The notes under the pieces: model-generated
Told to the model about the DNA's origin: nothing
Database searches by the model: none
What the model saw: only the letters and a program-made list of their open reading frames with translations
Position numbers and translations under genes: made by a program
Source: Actinostola sp. cb2023
Taxonomy: Eukaryota > Cnidaria > Anthozoa > Actiniaria > Actinostolidae
Assembly (NCBI GenBank): GCA_033675265.1
Contig: JAUJYZ010000119.1
Coordinates: 124,001-188,000 of the forward strand
Length of the DNA: 64,000 nt
Reading direction: 5' to 3'
Shown: piece by piece, positions 10,686 to 24,000 of the stretch
Layout of the letters: each line of letters starts with the position of its first letter
Numbering within the stretch: position 1 is the stretch's first letter

Positions 10686-10917
10686 AATACTGAAATACAT
10701 TTACAATATTACAGTTCCTTATTTTGGGGCACATGCTAATTGTAAAACCATGTAACAGCCATTATGCTGATCTATACAATTAGCTAGCGAGACCAGAGGA
10801 AAAACCATTTGAGGGGAATGATGAAGAACTGCGCATGCAGTACAGAATACAACTAGTATCTACAATTAGATATGACTGGGTAAAGCTTACGATACGGACG
10901 TACCATGGTGAATGAAT

Positions 10918-11279
10918 CCGTGCCGTGATCGTGCCGTGCCGTGCCGTGATCGTGCCGTGATCGTGCCGTGATCGTGCCGTGCGTGATCGTGCTGCGCCGT
11001 GACTGTGCGGTGATCGTGCCGTGATCGTGCCGTGATCGTGCCGTGATCGTGCTGCGCCGTGACTGTGCGGTGATCGTGCCGTGATCGTGCCGTGATCGTG
11101 CCGTGATCGTGCCGTGATCGTGCCGTGATCGTGCCGTGATCGTGCCGTGATCGTGCCGTACCGTGCCGTGCGTGATCGTGCTGCGCCGTGACTGTGCGGT
11201 GATCGTGCCGTGATCATGCCGTGATCGTGCCGTGATCGTGCCGTGATCGTGCCGTGATCGTGCCGTGATCATGCTTCGC
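10918..11279. repeat. 11-bp minisatellite (GTGCCGTGATC)n
   Basis: About 30 imperfect units of GTGCCGTGATC with occasional higher-order variants (GTGCTGCGCCGTGACTGTGC at least three times). The flanks resemble the ends of the GAGTCG MITE family, whose interior contains GTGCCGTG, so the array probably grew inside such a copy. Confidence 0.8.
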
Positions 11280-11644
11280 CCTGTTCTGCAAAGTCATATG
11301 AAATCAATGGAAAAAGATTGTAAGGACAGATCCAAACTTTTTTTCAATTTGATAATTGTATATCTTCTTGCGCGTGCGTCATACTAAAAAAACCCCTTGA
11401 AAACTACAAGTAGTTCGTTCCCTTGAGCCATTTTTACGAATCCTTCGCGTCTATATCCTAAGCGTTATCGACCCAACTGATGTTTTCAGCAACAGATCTC
11501 ACAATCTCTTTATATCTTGCTATTTATTCAATTTTAATAATAAATAGCAAGAAATAAATAAAACAAAACAAAAGCAATCATTAAAGTCATCCGGCGATTT
11601 TGCATCACATTTTATAAAGCAATTTAACCTCTTTATATATGTAG

Positions 11645-11815
11645 AGGTAATCATACGGTTTCGAGTTCAATTTGGAAATAATTTGCACGAGTGTGTTTTT
11701 CAAAGAGTATCAAAATTGCACGAGCTCGTAGGGCGAGTGCAATTTGAGCTCTTTTAAAAACACACGAGTGCAAATTATTCCATATTGAACGAGAAATCGT
11801 ATGATTACCAATTAA
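11645..11815. mobile_element. Foldback element
   Basis: Arms GGTAATCATACGGTTTCGAG and CGAGAAATCGTATGATTACC, with a second inner pair (AATAATTTGCACGAGTGTG / CACACGAGTGCAAATTATT). Central palindrome near CGAGCTCGTAGGGCGAG. Non-coding. Confidence 0.65.
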
Positions 11816-12081
11816 TAATATTCATGAAAAAAAAGTAATTTGTACTGCAGTGCATATTAAAGGTAATTTGCACTGCAGTGCAAATTACTTTTCAACTGCA
11901 CTACTCTAAGCCAATCAGAATCGAGTATTTTTTTCATGTATATTATTAGGCATTTAATAAGACAATAAAGAACTCTTTACGTATACAGCTGTGTAGTTTT
12001 CTTCTAGTAATCAGGGGCCTTTCGGCCTATAACGGCTATCGTCATTGATACAACGAATTACAGCGCATTATACTATAGATC

Positions 12082-12245
12082 GAGTCATTTTCGTATATGA
12101 GTGGGAAGAAGTTACGGTACGGTTCGTGCCCCATGCCATGACCAAGCATTCTGATTGGTTGAGCAATGATTTTGCGCGCTGTGATTGGTTGAATAGATGT
12201 GTTCGATTCCGTACCGTAGGTTTCCCACTCATACGAAAACGACTC
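12082..12245. mobile_element. GAGTCG MITE family, full copy
   Basis: Ends GAGTCATTTTCGTATATGAG and CTCATACGAAAACGACTC, followed on the right by TA. Contains TGATTGGTTGAG and TGATTGGTTGAATAG. Non-coding. Confidence 0.75.
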
Positions 12246-12438
12246 TATATCGATCCGACCGTCGCTGGTACTAGTTAGTAAAGGTATCAGACGAAGTAAG
12301 CAAACCATATGACGCACACTGGAGTTCGATTCATAAGTCATGCGCGGGCTGCCTGTGGTAAATATCGCAACATTATAAAATCCTTTGTACCTAACCTTTC
12401 AGTGTATATATAACGCAAACATCAGCGCAAACGATTTA

Positions 12439-12778
12439 GTGGTAGGGGTGATCGGCGGTCCTTTTAGGGTTGAAAATATTTTCTATGTGGACGTTTTAGG
12501 GGTTCCGACTCAAAATTAGTTACGTAACATCACTCCGTACCTTTTAGGGTCAATTTTTATTTATTTTCTTTATTGAACAAACATGGAAGAACAGATAAAA
12601 GATGTTGTCCAGTCACTGATTAAACGACATCAGCACAATCACATTTTCGCCATATATAGTCATGTATGGTCGTATACCTTTTAGGGGTTAAAATCAACAA
12701 GGCTTCAAGAGCTCTTTTAATTTATGCGTACCTTTTATGGGTCGTTTTCAAAACCGATCTCCGATCACCCCTACCACT
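12439..12778. mobile_element. Inverted-repeat element with GTGGTAGGGGTGATCGG termini
   Basis: About 340 bp between GTGGTAGGGGTGATCGG and CCGATCACCCCTACCAC. Interior has repeated CTTTTAGGG. The same class of G-rich inverted-repeat elements occurs at 14306-14662 and 39834-40186. Confidence 0.65.
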
Positions 12779-12904
12779 TGGACAAAGGGAGTACCCCCCC
12801 CCCCCCCCCCCCCCCTGGGGGATTTAATACTAAGTTTACAGACATGAAACTTCGCAGGAAGGAAAAGTTTGTTCATAGTAAAAACATGTCAAAAGAACAG
12901 CAGG

Positions 12905-13052
12905 CCCCGGTTGCACGAAAGGTGAATAGCGCTATCCACTGGATAAGTCCTATCCAACGGTTAAAACTGATGCAATTGTCCAATTAATTTTATCTGTTGG
13001 ATAAGATTTATCCGGTGGATGACGCTGTTCACCTTTCGTGCAACCGGGGCCA
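12905..13052. mobile_element. MITE with GGCCCCGGTTGCACGAAAGG termini
   Basis: Ends GGCCCCGGTTGCACGAAAGG and CCTTTCGTGCAACCGGGGCC, with an inner TATCCACTGGATAA / TTATCCGGTGGAT pair. About 150 bp, non-coding. Confidence 0.75.
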
Positions 13053-13437
13053 GCTCTGTAGAGCTAGTGTTTCGGATTTTTTTAGGATTGCTTTTCGGGA
13101 CCGAAACGTTTACGGGGCTTTCGATAAATGGGCCCCTGAGTCTTACTCGATCCCACCCGTGCGGAAGCTACATAGTTTTATTTTTGTTGCGCACTGGTAT
13201 AATTCTCTCTTCATTTGAAGGCCACATCATCTCCTAAACCACGTGTTTTGACTACAATAATAAATAATAATTTTATTTTTATAGCGCACACATCCCTAAA
13301 GTCCAAAGCGCTTCACAATATAAACTATGGATATGGTCGGTCAGTACACTAGGGGTATCATATCAGATGTGTTTTAGTTCAAATCCGCTGACTCTACAAT
13401 AGTGCTGGCTCAAACATTTCAAGATGGCGGACGAAGC

Positions 13438-16400
13438 ATGGCGTTTTTCCTGAGAAATTTTAAACGCATATGCAACCCTTCCTCTGCAACTTTGATTCCA
13501 GTAAGCAGACGAATTTGCTTATATTCTACAGGTTGGTTACATAGTACAAGATAAAATAACTTTGATCGTTGAAATATCTAAATATTTTTGACACTATTTT
13601 TGGCTGTACAACTTTTACATTTAAAAAAAAATTCCTTTTTCAAAACAAAATTAATTTTCAGAATATTTCAGCTATAACACCAGAAGATATACGACAGAGA
13701 CAATCACCAAGACAGACCTGCCTAAGCAGGCTTCACGCAAGAGCAAAGCGTCGAAAAAAGAACTCGAAAATGACAGTCACTCGAAAACGTCAACCAAGTC
13801 CAAGACCAAGGTCAAGGAAAAGAAAGTTGTCAAGGCCAGTAAGACAAAAAAGAACACAGACGAAAAGCTAACAGAAGCGAAGAATGTCAACAAGACAACG
13901 AAATTAAGAAACAAAGGTGTGACAAAGAAAGATAATAAACTACAAAATGCAACTAAGAGACCATCTGTGACAACGACATTGATAGACAAAAACAAAAAAG
14001 ACCCTCGATTACACGATGAAGTTCATCGTGGCAGTGAAAGCACTGTATATAACTCCGATGTAGTTGTTAAGTCGGAGATACTGACTGAAAATAATGGTGA
14101 AGCTACAGCTGTTACAACAAGAGAATATACTGAAGCAGAGGACGTGAGGAGTAATGACAATTCAGACTTCCTGTCAAACAAAGAGTTTGCAGTTGGTAGA
14201 GTCGGGATGAAGTACAGAGAAGGAACAATAGGTGCACGACTGTATGAAGTTAGTACTCTAGCTGAAATCAATGGATATCTCAGCTTAGGGCAGGTGAGTG
14301 TGTGTCCCGGGGGGGGGGGGGGACTCCCATATATAAAGTGGTTGGGATGCTCGTCGTACCAAAAGGGGTCCAGATCCGCGATTTGGTACCTCTTAGGGTG
14401 TCACAAATCTAAAAGGACCACAACTGACTAAGCCAGTACCTATTATGGTGTTTGTCAGTAAATAAGATACTCGAGATAAGATAATGACAGCCGGAATGAC
14501 AGTTGTAGCTTTTGTCACTTTAGAGTTGGTACCCTAATTTTAGGGGTAAACATTATTTGTTGCCATGCCCACCTGGACAAGACTCAGGTACCTTTTAGGG
14601 GTCATTTTCAAAATTTTCGACGGGCATCCCAAACACTTTAATTATGGGAGTCTCCCCTGGGGGTATGTGTACTGATCATACTTTATATAAAATATTATTA
14701 TTATAATGAAAGCATTATAATAGCAGGGCCCACAGAGCAAGCTTAAAAGTGGTGGGGCTAATTTCTTCCATACAAGGGTCACAATGACGATACCATTTTA
14801 TAAATTTCCTTAAAATTTTTACTACCTGTGGACAAAAAAGTGGTGGGGAGTATAGCTCCACCAGCCCCTCCCCTTCCGTGGGCCCTAATAGACCACTAAG
14901 GATACAATCTGACAGATCAGGTAAACTGACAAATGACTCACAATGCAGAATTCATTGATTGAGTAAAAGCCATGAGAATAAACTAAAGTGGAGAGAAAAT
15001 ATTAAACACAAGATTTCGGTACAAAAAAGGGGGAATGACTGTTATAGCTACGTAGTTGAGCCACCTACAGCAAGAGCCCTTTCTATAGACATGTACATTT
15101 GTACGTACTGTGATAGAGTTGTTTTAGTATGAGTGGGAAACCTATGGTACCGTGACACTCAAATGGCTTCCTTTCTGAACCAATCAAAAAGCGTACAGAT
15201 GCATCTCATCCAATCAAACTCTTTCAATACGGTAAGACGTGGTGCTGTGATGGTGCGATAACTTTCCCACTCATACGATTAAAACGACTCTATAAATACA
15301 CTTGGAGGTGTACAGTACTCAAGAATTGTATGTAGCACATGTACGTACCATCAAAGTGGTAGTTCTTCTGCCTTCCTTTTTCTTTTCTTTTCATATTCTC
15401 TCATCTTCTTTAACACAGGAATCCCAAGAGACTAAGAAATTAACCCCAAGTGTAAACACTGTGTGGACACTGTATTTTTATATATTTCTACTTGTATTTT
15501 TCTAGGTCAATGAAGCCCAGAAGCTGTTCAACAGGTACTTAAGGATTGGTAAAACTCTTGGCATCGCTTCATTCAATAAAATGCTACTGGGATGGGCGGA
15601 ACATGGTAACTTAATGAGCGTCAAGATGACATTTAATCTTCTCAAGTCAGATGGTCTCAAGCCTGATATTTCAACATACGCAGCACTGTTATTTGGCTAT
15701 GGGAGATTTGGCGAGACTGAAAAAGTGAAAGAAATAATGAAAGAAATGGAAGGAAATGGATTGAATCCAGAGCATATATTTTATAAGTGTTTGCTGACTG
15801 AGAATCAAGCGAAAGGAGTCATGCATGCATTACACCTAGTGGACCCTGACTTCAAGGCCACAGTGCCACCAGAATACCACAATACACACTACCCCTCACT
15901 AGTCAGACCTCTCTATGACAGCATGGCAGAGGGATTCAATGAAAAAGTAGTTGATGGTAGACTCAATAATGAGTTCAGTGAACATGAGTTACAAGTGTTA
16001 TTGGAGGAGCAATTATTGAGGGAGCTGTGTGGCGTGACGGTGATCAAATCAGTTGAACAAGTACAGGAACAAGACGAAGAGATGAAGAAGCTCAGGGGAA
16101 TATATGAAGAGTGGAGAGTGAAATGCAAGGCAGCTCTGATGAAAGTAATAGATGAAGAACTGCAAGAAATCAAAGGAGGAAAATGTAAGTTATTACACTT
16201 GTGGGGGAATGGCCTTTTACAGTGCAAATCGAAACACCGTGGGCACCCAGAAATAGTTCAGAAATCGTTTATTGTTCGTTGAACAATCAGAAATGACTCT
16301 CTAACTGCAAGAAGTTTATCTGACTGCAAATCAGTCGAACTTCTTGCAGTTAGAGAGTTGTTTCAGATTGTTCAATGAACGATAAACAATTTCTGAAACA

Positions 16401-19400
16401 TTTCTCAGTGCCCACGGTTTTTCGATTCGCACTGTTGGCCACTTGGTCAGAAATTTACCCAAGGCATGGTAGAAATGACACTTGTTTTGAATGCAAACGT
16501 ACTTGGAAGGTTTTGACAACTGGTGCACATGTTTTTCGGTTGGCCACTTAGGTTTTTACAGAAAACAATAGTTTTAGTGGCATTTATTAACTGGCCACTT
16601 AAAAGATGGTGGCTTAATAGGAGTTCAACTGTATCTCACATCCAGCTACAGTCGAACCTCTACTAATGACCACCTCCCCACAACGGCCACCTCTCTGTAA
16701 CGACCAGGGTGTTTTGTCCCAGGCACCAGCCTGCCCACACATTTACTTGTTTTTGAAACCTCACAATGGCCACCTCTACACAATGGCCACAAAAACTTGT
16801 CCCGAGGTGGCCGTTGTAGAGAGGTTCGACTGTAATTCTAATTGCAGAATTTTATCTATTGATGTATTTTTCTAGTCAAATCTCTCAGACCAAGATACGC
16901 TCCATTTCTTCAAACATTTGATGCAGAAGAATTAGCAGATCTCACCCTGGATCAAGTCATGTTTTACATCAAGGGTCAAGTGGAAGGGGTTCCACTGCAC
17001 AGTCTCAGTGGTGCAGTCGGGTCGGCACTTAACGCCAAGTATATTGTGAAACAAAGGGAAAAGGCTGGAGTATTGAAAAAGGTATAGTATACCGTATTTC
17101 CTCGATTAAGCGCCCCAGGCACTAATTTCAAATTTTGTGATCAAGGGGGTGCTTAAACAAGGGGGGCGCTTAATCGAGGAGGGACGCTTAATATAAAAAC
17201 ATGATTTGAACTCAGAAACATAACTTTAATAATACAGTGACTAACTACATAAAAGAACATGCTGTAACTTTGTGATAAAACGCAAGTTGTATGCCATATT
17301 CTGTAATAATTCTTACTGGCCATATTTTGTAGGGGAGGGGAGGGTGCTTAATCGAGGGGGGCATTTAATCGAGGGTGGGCACTTAATTGAGGAAATATGG
17401 TATATGTACATTATTTTGTATGTACTCTTGTCCTTACAATAGTTAATAACGACCCTGTGGCCGAGCCCATGATGCCTTGAGACATTGTAAAGTTAACGTA
17501 GATGTAGGCTTCTGATGAGAATTGATTTTGTTCTTTTTTAGATCAAGAATATTTATTCAGACTACTTTTCCTATGTCATGGATGAACAGCACAGTTCAAA
17601 GAAAATGGCACGTGACCGATGGGACGAGTTAGACCTTGGTCGGCCATATGAAGCTTCTTTAAGACAAGACATCTCAGACTGGCCGTGGGCAACTAAACTA
17701 TTGGTAAAACAGTCATGTATTTCCACTCGTGCGTCATTTTACCATATAAGGGCAAGAGAATACACAAAATATGCCAGCGTATTACACAGTAGCTCGCTCA
17801 CGAGTGCAAAAAAAGACATAGCAAAAATTGCTCAAAAACTTCAGGAAACAAAGAAACAAATTCAATTGTGGAATAATAAACCCCTTATTTGATGGTTTAA
17901 CAGATAATACTTGTGGACATTTTACTCATTGCTTGTATTTTTCCTCATACTATGGGCTCAGAAAAATACTACGCAACTCGTAGAATATCTGCACATATTA
18001 CATGTATCTGTCAAACCATCAAATAAGCTGTATGTATTTCTAGACATACACCCATCTCTCTAGATGCATTAAGGTACCAGGGGACCTTCGTGACCAATGT
18101 TCACTGTAAGCCGCGTAGCGCACCAAATACTCGTCCAACATGTATAAAAGTATACATTTTCTTAAAGCTGAATAAATGCAGATTCTAAATATGCTGGAGA
18201 TTATTTCCTATTTTGTACATATTTTTTGTTATTGCACATTTTAGAAAATTCGACCGGCCTTGTTCAAAGAGAGTTTTGCACGCGGGAATTCTATCGATTT
18301 CTAAGCGGAAAGTGCCATTGTAATGAGCACACTTTGTTCTAAAAAACCGTATCTCCGACTTTTGATACGTTGCCTCGTTTAAAAGTTATTTGATGATTTA
18401 TGTGTAAATCGCTTAAAAACACATTAATGAACTTTGACAACAAATATCTCCTCAACAAAAGCGTTTATCGGAAATCGGAGACACAGTTTTTTAGAACAAA
18501 GTGTGCTCATTACAATGGCACTTTCCTTAAAAATCTTGAATTTTCCGCGTGCAAAATTCTCTTTGAACAAGACCGGTCGAACTAAAATGTGCAATAACAA
18601 AAAATATTTGCGGAAATAATCTCCGCATATTTAGAATCTGCATTTACAGCTTTGCCGATACTTTTATACCTCACGAGTGGTTAGCGCGATGCAGCTTTAT
18701 GAACTGCACAAGGTCCCCTGGTACCTTCAGTGCAACATTGCCGAACACCTCACTAAGCCAGGTACAGAGTATGTGGGATGACGTTAATTATTGTAATGTA
18801 ATCTGTTCAAAGTCCATTTCTTTAACTAATCACATGACATGTTGTTGATTTCCAGTGTGGCTGCACACTAATTGACTTCCTCCTGCAGTCAATAACAATC
18901 AATGCCAACCTCTTCAACAATAAACCCGAGTCCTTACTGGCTGCGTTCTACCATACTTACGAGTTTAGAGAACGGCGCAAAATTGGTGTCATTAAGCCCC
19001 ACCCAGTTGTCTGTAAACTATTTAAGGGATACTTAGCAGACCACGGTAGTATTGTCATGGCGACCACGTCAGTACCAATGTTGGTCCCTCCGAGGCCATG
19101 GAGGGACGTTAGAGATGGGGCTTTTCTGCTACAACCAGGTAGAACCATTATTATTAATGTCCCCCTTGATACTTCGGTGTTACGAGTCTCAATAGTTTAA
19201 TTATTTTAATGTGGTTTTAGTCCAACTGATGCGTACAAACCAAGAGGACGACAGCAAGCAGGATCGTCTATTAGAAGACAAATGCAGTCGCAACCAGCTT
19301 TGTGCTGTTTTTGATGCTTTGAACTCTCTTGGCGCATGCGCATGGAAGACCAACGACCGTATTCTTGACCTGGCCGTCCATTATTTTAACAATGGCGGCA

Positions 19401-20976
19401 GTGATGACCTGGCAATTCCTGGACCAGTGGTACAACCAGACACAAATGCATTTGATAAGTAAGTGGTTCGCTGTGGTTTAGCTGCTTGGGATACCTGTGT
19501 CATTAGAGTTGATCCAGATCCACCACAGGTATCCCAGGCTATGTGTAGTAAAAAAGCGCTTGTGGTCAAAAGCTGAAATCTCCCTTGGAATTGAAGGGCT
19601 CCCTGCAAAAACAGAGTAAGTGACTTGTGATCACAATCCAAATTCTCCTTTGAAAATCAAAGAAACTCAAGGAGAATTTAGATTTTGATCAGAGGTCACT
19701 TACGTTGCTAAAGGAGAATTTCCACTTTGATTGGAGATCAAATTACGTTGGTTGTCTTTGCACATTTTATCACATTTTTAAATGTGATAAGTTCAATGTA
19801 CTAAATTCACATTTCTTTCCTTGTCCTTTGTTTCCTTACCATTTTGCCCCTCTTGTCAACTTTCTACGATACAGAACTGGGCTGCCCCCAGAAGAACGTA
19901 TGAAGATATTACAAGAACATCGTAGAGCTCGTAAAATAGCCCGCGAACAGTACAGTCTGCGGATGTCAGCACTTTACAAGCTGTCAGTTGCTAATCACTT
20001 TAGGAATAACGTGTTCTGGTTGCCTCTAAATATGGATTTTCGTGGACGAGTCTACCCCATTCCTCCTCACTGCTGTCACGTGGGTACGTCAATGTGTTTA
20101 CTTTGGGGGGAGGGGGCAGGTGAGGGAGGGTCGCTTACTAATAAACCTACCTACCTACCTACCTACCTACTAGAGACAAAACCACATTGTGTAACTGAAA
20201 TATCAGGGAAAATGGGACTTTTACAAAGTGGTCGTTTTTTGGACGTAATCATTGATCGCTCATAGAGGTTCGTTGTTAATTCAGGAGATGACCTTAATCG
20301 TGGCATGCTACAGTTCAATAAGGGTGTCGCTCTTGGTGAACATGGTTTGCGATGGCTAAAGATCCACCTGACCAACCTTCATGGAGCCAAGAAGAAGGCT
20401 TCATTGAATGAACGTGCAGAGTACGCAGATGAAATGATGGACGAGATTTTAGACTCGGCTGATGATCCCCTGATGGTGAGTGTTCATTTTTGGAGCTATT
20501 TTGATAAAAGTGAAACAAACAGGCATATTCAAAAAAAACAAAAAAACATTTTATTTAATATAACAGACAGACAGACAAGCAAACACGTTTGAGGTCAATT
20601 TTAGAGTCGGGCCTTCCACAGAAAGCCTGACTAGTAAACAGACGATCACCAACCACCACCAGGGGAACAACGTCATTAAAAACAGACAGACAGACTGACT
20701 GACTGACTGACTGACTGACTGACTGACTGACTGACTGACTGACTGACTGACTGACTGACTGACTGAACAACTGACTGACTGACTGACTGACTGACTGACT
20801 GACTGACTGACTGACTGACTGACTGACTGACTGACTGACTGACTGACTGACTGACTGACTGACTGACTGACTGACTGACTGACTGACTGACTGACTGACT
20901 GACTGACTGACTGACTGACTGACTGACTGACTGACAGACAGACTGACTGACTGACTGACTGACTGACTGACTGACT

Positions 20977-21017
<41 letters not shown>

Positions 21018-24000
21018 TTATTTGTCAATTCCTTATATGGTAACAAAATTCCATATTTGGTACTCACAATTCTCCATATTTGGTAACAAATCTCCATATT
21101 TGGTAACTTAAAGTCCCTATTTGTAAGTGGTTACTTTTTCACTAGTTCCCAGTTTACTTGCACTTCGACGCTGTCTTTTTGTCTAATAACATAACTGTGT
21201 ATCAGGGTCGACAATGGTGGATGTCCGCTGATGAGCCGTGGCAAACACTAGCTACATGTATAGAAATATCCAATGCTGTTCGTAGCGATGACCACACCCA
21301 GTACGTATCCCATCACCCAGTGCACCAAGACGGCTCGTGTAATGGACTGCAACACTACGCTGCGCTCGGTCATGACAGTTATGGCGCTAAACAGGTCAAT
21401 CTAATGCCTGCAGACCGTCCACAGGATGTCTATATGGAAGTGGCCAAACTGGTAGAGATGACTAGAGTCAAAGATGCTGAAAAAGGTTTGAATATTGTTG
21501 ATTGCTTGGTTTCAATCAGCTGTTAAAGTGCATATTTTCTAAAAATATTGATAAAAGAACAACTGGGTTTATATTGAAAGGATAGCATAACATATCTGGC
21601 TATGAATACCGCCATTTTCAATAGGAAATTTGCGCGTGCGCAGACGATTTTTGTTGGTATCGTTATACATGGCTCTAGACCAATCAATGTCTGTGTTTCA
21701 GACTGTGGTATAAATACCCATACACCGAATCAAAATATGCCGACCAATTTGAATAACTATTGTTCTGGACTGACTAGCCTCTCATTCATGTGAAAACGCT
21801 TTTGTGTTTCCACATGAACACGAGGTTAGTCAGTCCAGAACAATGGCAGTTCAAATTGGATGCCATCTTTCGATTCGGTGTATACCCATACTTTATTGAT
21901 TTTTGCTCACAAAGGTCACAAAATCGCACAGCATCTTGAAGGGAAAGTGAAACGCAAGGTCATCAAGCAGACGGTCATGACCATCGTGTATGGAGTCACG
22001 TTCGTTGGTGGTCGACTGCAGATTGAACGTCAGCTGAAAGACCTTGATATCGACGAACGACTCCTGTTTGACTCATCGGCTTATCTTGTACACAAGGTGT
22101 TTGCCAGTATTGGACAGCTCTTTAGCAGTGCAAAGGCTATACAGGTAAATAGACTGAACAGTTCCTCTCTTCCGGCCTCCCCCCAGACTCAGTCGAACGA
22201 GAGATTTCTAAAAACTCGTCTTCACTGAGTCTGGAGGGAAAAGGAGGGACTGTTCGCAGACTAGTCATCAGTTCTATTGGTTTAATCTTTGTTTGTTTTG
22301 TTCAGGACTGGCTTGCCATTGCTGCCACTCACATAGCCTACACAGGTCACATGGTCGATTGGTACACACCGCTGTCCCTATATGTCTGTCAGCCTTACTG
22401 TAAGCGAACTGTCAAAGTTATTAGGACCAAACTACAAGGTATCGAGATACCTGCCAAAGGGCTTGCCTCGTCACCACCGGATTCCAGGAAGCAGCGAGGA
22501 GCTTTCCCTCCAAACTTCGTACATTCTCTTGATTCTACACATATGATGTTGAGCGCATTGTATTCCCAAAGGGCAGGAATAACCTTCACTTCTGTGCATG
22601 ATAGCTTTTGGACGCATGCTGCAAGCATCGATGTCATGAACAAGGTACCTTACTGTGCGATGCAAACAAGGGTGTACTGATGGTGTGAGAGGGTGTACTG
22701 ATGGAGGGAGAGGGTGTACTGATGGAGGGAGAGGGTGTACTGATGGAGGGAGAGGGTGTACTGATGGAGGGAGAGGGAGGGTGTACTGATGGAGGGAGAG
22801 GGTGTACTGATGGAGGGAGGGTGTACTGATGGAGGGAGGGTGTACTGATGGAGGGAGGGTGTACTGATGGAGGGAGGGAGGGTGTACTGATGGAGGGAGA
22901 GGGTGTACTGATGGAGGGAGAGGGTGTACTGATGGATGGGGAGGGTGTACTGATGGAGGGAGAGGGTGTACTGATGGAGGGAGAGGGTGTACTGATGGAG
23001 GGAGAGGGTGTACTGATGGAGGGAGAGGGTGTACTGATGGAGGGAGAGGGTGTACTGATGGAGGGGAGGGTGTACTGATGGAGGAGAGAGGGTGTACTGA
23101 TGGAGGGAGAGGGTGTACTGATGGAGGGAGAGGGTGTACTGATGGAGGGAGAGGGTGTACTGATGGAGGGAGGGTGTACTGATGGAGGGGAGGGTGTACT
23201 GATGGAGGGAGAGGGTGTACTGATGGAGGGAGGGTGTACTGATGGAGGGAGAGGGTGTACTGATGGAGGGAGGGTGTACTGATGGAGGGAGAGGGTGTAC
23301 TGATGGAGGGAGAGGGTGTACTGATGGAGGGGAGAGGGTGTACTGATGGAGGGGAGAGGGTGTACTGATGGAGGGAGAGGGTGTACTGATGGAGGGAGAG
23401 GGTGTACTGATGGAGGGATGGATGGGGAGAGGGTGTACTGATGGAGGGAGGGAGGTAGGGTGTACTGATGGAGGGAGGGTGTACTGATGGAGGGAGAGTG
23501 TAATGGATGGAGGGAGAGTGTACTGATGGAGGGGAGGGTGTACTGATGGAGGGAGGGTGTACTGATGGAGGGAGGGTGTACTGATGATGTGTACTGATGG
23601 GAGGGTGTACTGATGGAGGGAGGGTGTACTGATGGAGGGAGAGGGTGTACTGATGGAGGGAGGGTGGATGGGAGGGAGGGTGTACTGATGGAGGGAGAGG
23701 GTGTACTGATGGAGGGAGAGGTGTACTGATGGAGGGAGGGTGTACTGATGGAGGGAGAGGGTGTACTGATGGAGGGAGAGGGTGTACTGATGGATGGAGG
23801 AGAGGGTGTACTGATGGAGGGGAGGGTGTACTGATGGGGGATGGAGGGGGTGTACTGATGGAGGGAGAGGGGTGTACTGATGGAGGAGGGTGTACTGATG
23901 GAGGGAGGGTGTACTGATGGAGGAGGGAGAGGGTGTACTGATGGATGGGGAGAGGGTGTACTGATGGAGGGAGGGTGTACTGATGGAGGGAGAGGGTGTA

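Noticed and set aside
10780..11272. His/Asp/Arg-rich repeat proteins on the minus strand
   Set aside because: Translation of the GTGCCGTGATC minisatellite.
13438..13500. Ending POLRMT exon 1 at the GTAAGC at 13501
   Set aside because: It gives the wrong phase for exon 2. The donor at 13532 fits the phase and extends the Arg-rich presequence.
13569..13871. 100-codon Arg/Lys-rich plus-strand frame
   Set aside because: Alternative frame of POLRMT exon 2, which is open in another frame from 13662 to 14293 and joins exon 3 in phase.
20555..21097. Ser-Gln-Ser-Val repeat protein on the minus strand
   Set aside because: Translation of the CTGA tetranucleotide repeat.
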